DNA of 64,000 nucleotides. Origin: Lepidostoma basale (lineage: Eukaryota > Arthropoda > Insecta > Trichoptera > Lepidostomatidae). Position 1 is the first letter of the stretch. Each line of letters opens with the position of its first letter. The notes beneath the pieces are model-generated. The model was not told the DNA's origin. It saw only the letters and a program-made list of their open reading frames with translations, and searched no databases. The stretch covers positions 62,001 to 126,000 of the forward strand of contig JAHDVF020000661.1 of NCBI GenBank assembly GCA_022606425.2. Direction: 5' to 3'. This document shows, in pieces, positions 62,415 to 64,000 of this stretch. The position numbers were made by a program, and so were the translations under genes.

Positions 62415-63120
62415 ATAACAACAACAAACCATCACGCCGTTTCTCCGCAGGGGTAGGCAGAGATAATGGACAGCCACACTACTCTATCCTGACAAGCGTC
62501 TTTAGATTCCTCCACATTCATGCAGCGAGTCATACACGCAAGTCGTTTCTTTCAATTTCCAACATGGCTCATCTTTTTAATTTGTTTAATCTGGTCATAC
62601 CAAGTTTTCCTTGATCTCCCACGACTCCATACTCCATTTACAATTTTAAATTATACTTTCTTAATCATTCTTTCTTCATCCATGCGCTCCATATTAACGC
62701 GCTCCATATAACGCAGCGATTCTTTCATAATTTTATACATAATAACTTCTTCCGCTCTTCATTCCTTTCTTATATCAGCATTTGAAATTCTGTCGTACAT
62801 CATTCTACCACACATGCGTATAAGCGACCTCATCTCTATCGCATTTATTCTGCTCTCATCCTTCGTCTGCAGTTCTATGCTTCGCTTCCATACATAGGGA
62901 TTGGGACCAGAATTCAATTGTGAATCGCTTTCATTGAATACATGGCATTATCAAATAAATCAAATTTTAAAGGTTGGTCATGTAAGAAGTCGGAAGAATC
63001 GAAGTGGGCGTATTACTCGTTGTATGAATGTGGAGGAAGCTTAGAAAGGTGTGTCAGGATAGAGTAGTGTGGCGGTCCATTCTCTGCCTACCGCTGTGGT
63101 GAAACGGCGTGATGGTGTGT
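62415..63120. mobile_element. Inverted pair of LINE-A copies, TTG-tailed
   Basis: 62415-62930 (-): CAACAACAAACCATCACGCC to TTCCATACATAGGGATTGGG. 62945-63125 (+): AATCAAATTTTAAAGGTTGG to GGCGTGATGGTGTGTTGTTG. Tails point outward, bodies face each other, as at 4017-4830. The minus copy extends 5' to the MYGSEA block; the plus copy is short. Confidence 0.65.
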
Positions 63121-63125
63121 TGTTG

Positions 63126-63820
63126 TTGTTTTTTCTCATTATTTTTTAAAAATAAATTTGAAACTTCTTATATTTGCATTATCTGTATCGTTTCTACTTT
63201 TATCATGTTTCATATTATTTCAAGAAAATATGAAGAAAAAAATGCATACCATCCCATTTCACATTTCAGGTTTATACAATACAATAAAAAAAATGCAACG
63301 GTATCAAAGTATGTACAATATTTATCGAAATAGGCCTACATAATCATGTTAGAAAAGTGGTTATAAACGTCAATATATACGACAACTCGAAATCGTTCAT
63401 CTATGTTATAAACATTTATTTATTAAATATAAATAAATATTGTTAATATTTTGAAATCCCTGGCTGCCTGGACTCTGGAGACAATGATCGAGAGAAGCTA
63501 CTATGCTGGAGCACAATAAAGCCATTAAAACGTGTACGGTAAATGTTCCGAGTACGAGCGTAGCCACCCACCCACCTATCACAAATTTCTCGCTGTGTGC
63601 TTGGGTACCTACCTAAAATTGGTATTCCAAATTAACCCGCGCTTTGAAACGTGAAACGACTGCGTTTTGTTACAAGAAAAATCTTTTGAAGAAATGTCTA
63701 AAGGGAAAAAAATTAAGTAAATATTATATATCTTCAAATATATATTGTGTGTTCACGTCTTTTTATGGTTAATTTAAGATTTTAAAGTTATCTTTATAAT
63801 CAAAATTAAATATAACATCC
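63126..63820. other. AT-rich DNA with one GC-balanced island
   Basis: 63430-63670 is GC-balanced (CCTGGCTGCCTGGACTCTGG; GAGTACGAGCGTAGCCACC) with no repeat match. ORFs at 63109-63343 are AT-rich chance frames. Confidence 0.35.
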
Positions 63821-63824
63821 ATGT

Positions 63825-64000
63825 TTACTTGGACTTGGACTTGGGTCTTCTCATGTGACTATTCCTCTTATGTCTGATGGGAGCATTGTTAGAAGGTGAT
63901 TTGGTGGGTTGTTGATTTATGTGGGGGCATGACTTGTGAGGCCCGGAGTGTTCCTCTGAAGGAGGATCGATTTTGGGCGATTTCATAGGAATTTGAAGCA
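63825..64000 (-). mobile_element. Jockey-like LINE 3' end, runs off the window
   Basis: Inverted tail ACTTGGACTTGGACTTGG, then CTCTTATGTCTGATGGGAGC, GTGGGGGCATGACTTGTG and CGGAGTGTTCCTCTGAAGGA. The FRGTLRAT part of the ORF lies at the edge and continues beyond 64000. Confidence 0.7.

Overview
This window looks like a stretch of an AT-rich arthropod genome, most likely an insect; the LINE C-termini resemble those common in Lepidoptera, but the order cannot be fixed from sequence alone. It holds no convincing full-length protein-coding gene. It is a dense mosaic of old, nested and often inverted transposable-element pieces, with a few more GC-rich, apparently single-copy islands between them. 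The best host-gene signal is at about 8985-9880 (+): a GC-rich block with several CCAAT boxes, then a small ORF and a strong splice-donor-like GAG|GTAAGAA at 9871-9880. The rest of the window could be the first intron of that gene. Other unique islands (13336-13560, 16900-17340, 25640-25800, 31830-32100, 36880-37140, 50970-51300, 54820-55070, 56340-56560, 59990-60720, 63430-63670) could be exons or conserved regulatory DNA.

Repeat inventory. Names are local to this report. LINE-A is a non-LTR retrotransposon seen mostly as its C-terminal part (RWFGHMERM ... GRPRKTWHDQI ... SAYPFGETA); it ends in short tandem tails of TTAG, TTTG or TTG, with more than 25 fragments. SINE-X shares the LINE-A 3' end. 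LINE-B has RWSRQRKRDWYGHIQR. There are Jockey-like pieces with a TTGGAC-type tail, RTE-like pieces (RWYGHVMRG; GRPPARWTDDLKRIAG) and several (GAA)n-tailed fragments. Three or more tRNA-derived SINE families have A and B boxes. DNA elements include hAT insertions with 8-bp target duplications (2762-3208, 16060-16368, 22150-23120, 27419-28451), a pogo-like MITE (46747-47068), a TTAA-flanked insertion (24625-24792) and a 2.4-kb Helitron (42723-45140).

Most interesting layer: at least six sequence-unrelated repeat families carry the same RNA-like core, CTGANGA plus one extra base, a 3-6-bp hairpin, GAAAC, a short palindrome and UH. This is the layout of a minimal hammerhead self-cleaving ribozyme with a very short palindromic stem III, as reported for Penelope-like retroelements (PLEs). 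The best cores are 57790-57832 (+), 16770-16809 (+) and 62091-62131 (-). Several lie in long head-to-head palindromes bracketed by 13- to 16-bp direct repeats. A decayed GIY-YIG endonuclease typical of PLEs (44640-44885, -) supports past PLE activity. A further abundant foldback family keeps the hairpin and GAAACATGTC half but has TTGATAA in place of CTGATGA, so it is probably non-catalytic.

Other structural oddities: a six-unit, about 140-bp tandem array in which every unit holds a near-perfect 20-bp-arm hairpin (37790-38580), a 110-bp nearly loopless hairpin (34319-34428), and head-to-head duplicated LINE ends (4017-4830, 22185-22590, 62415-63120).
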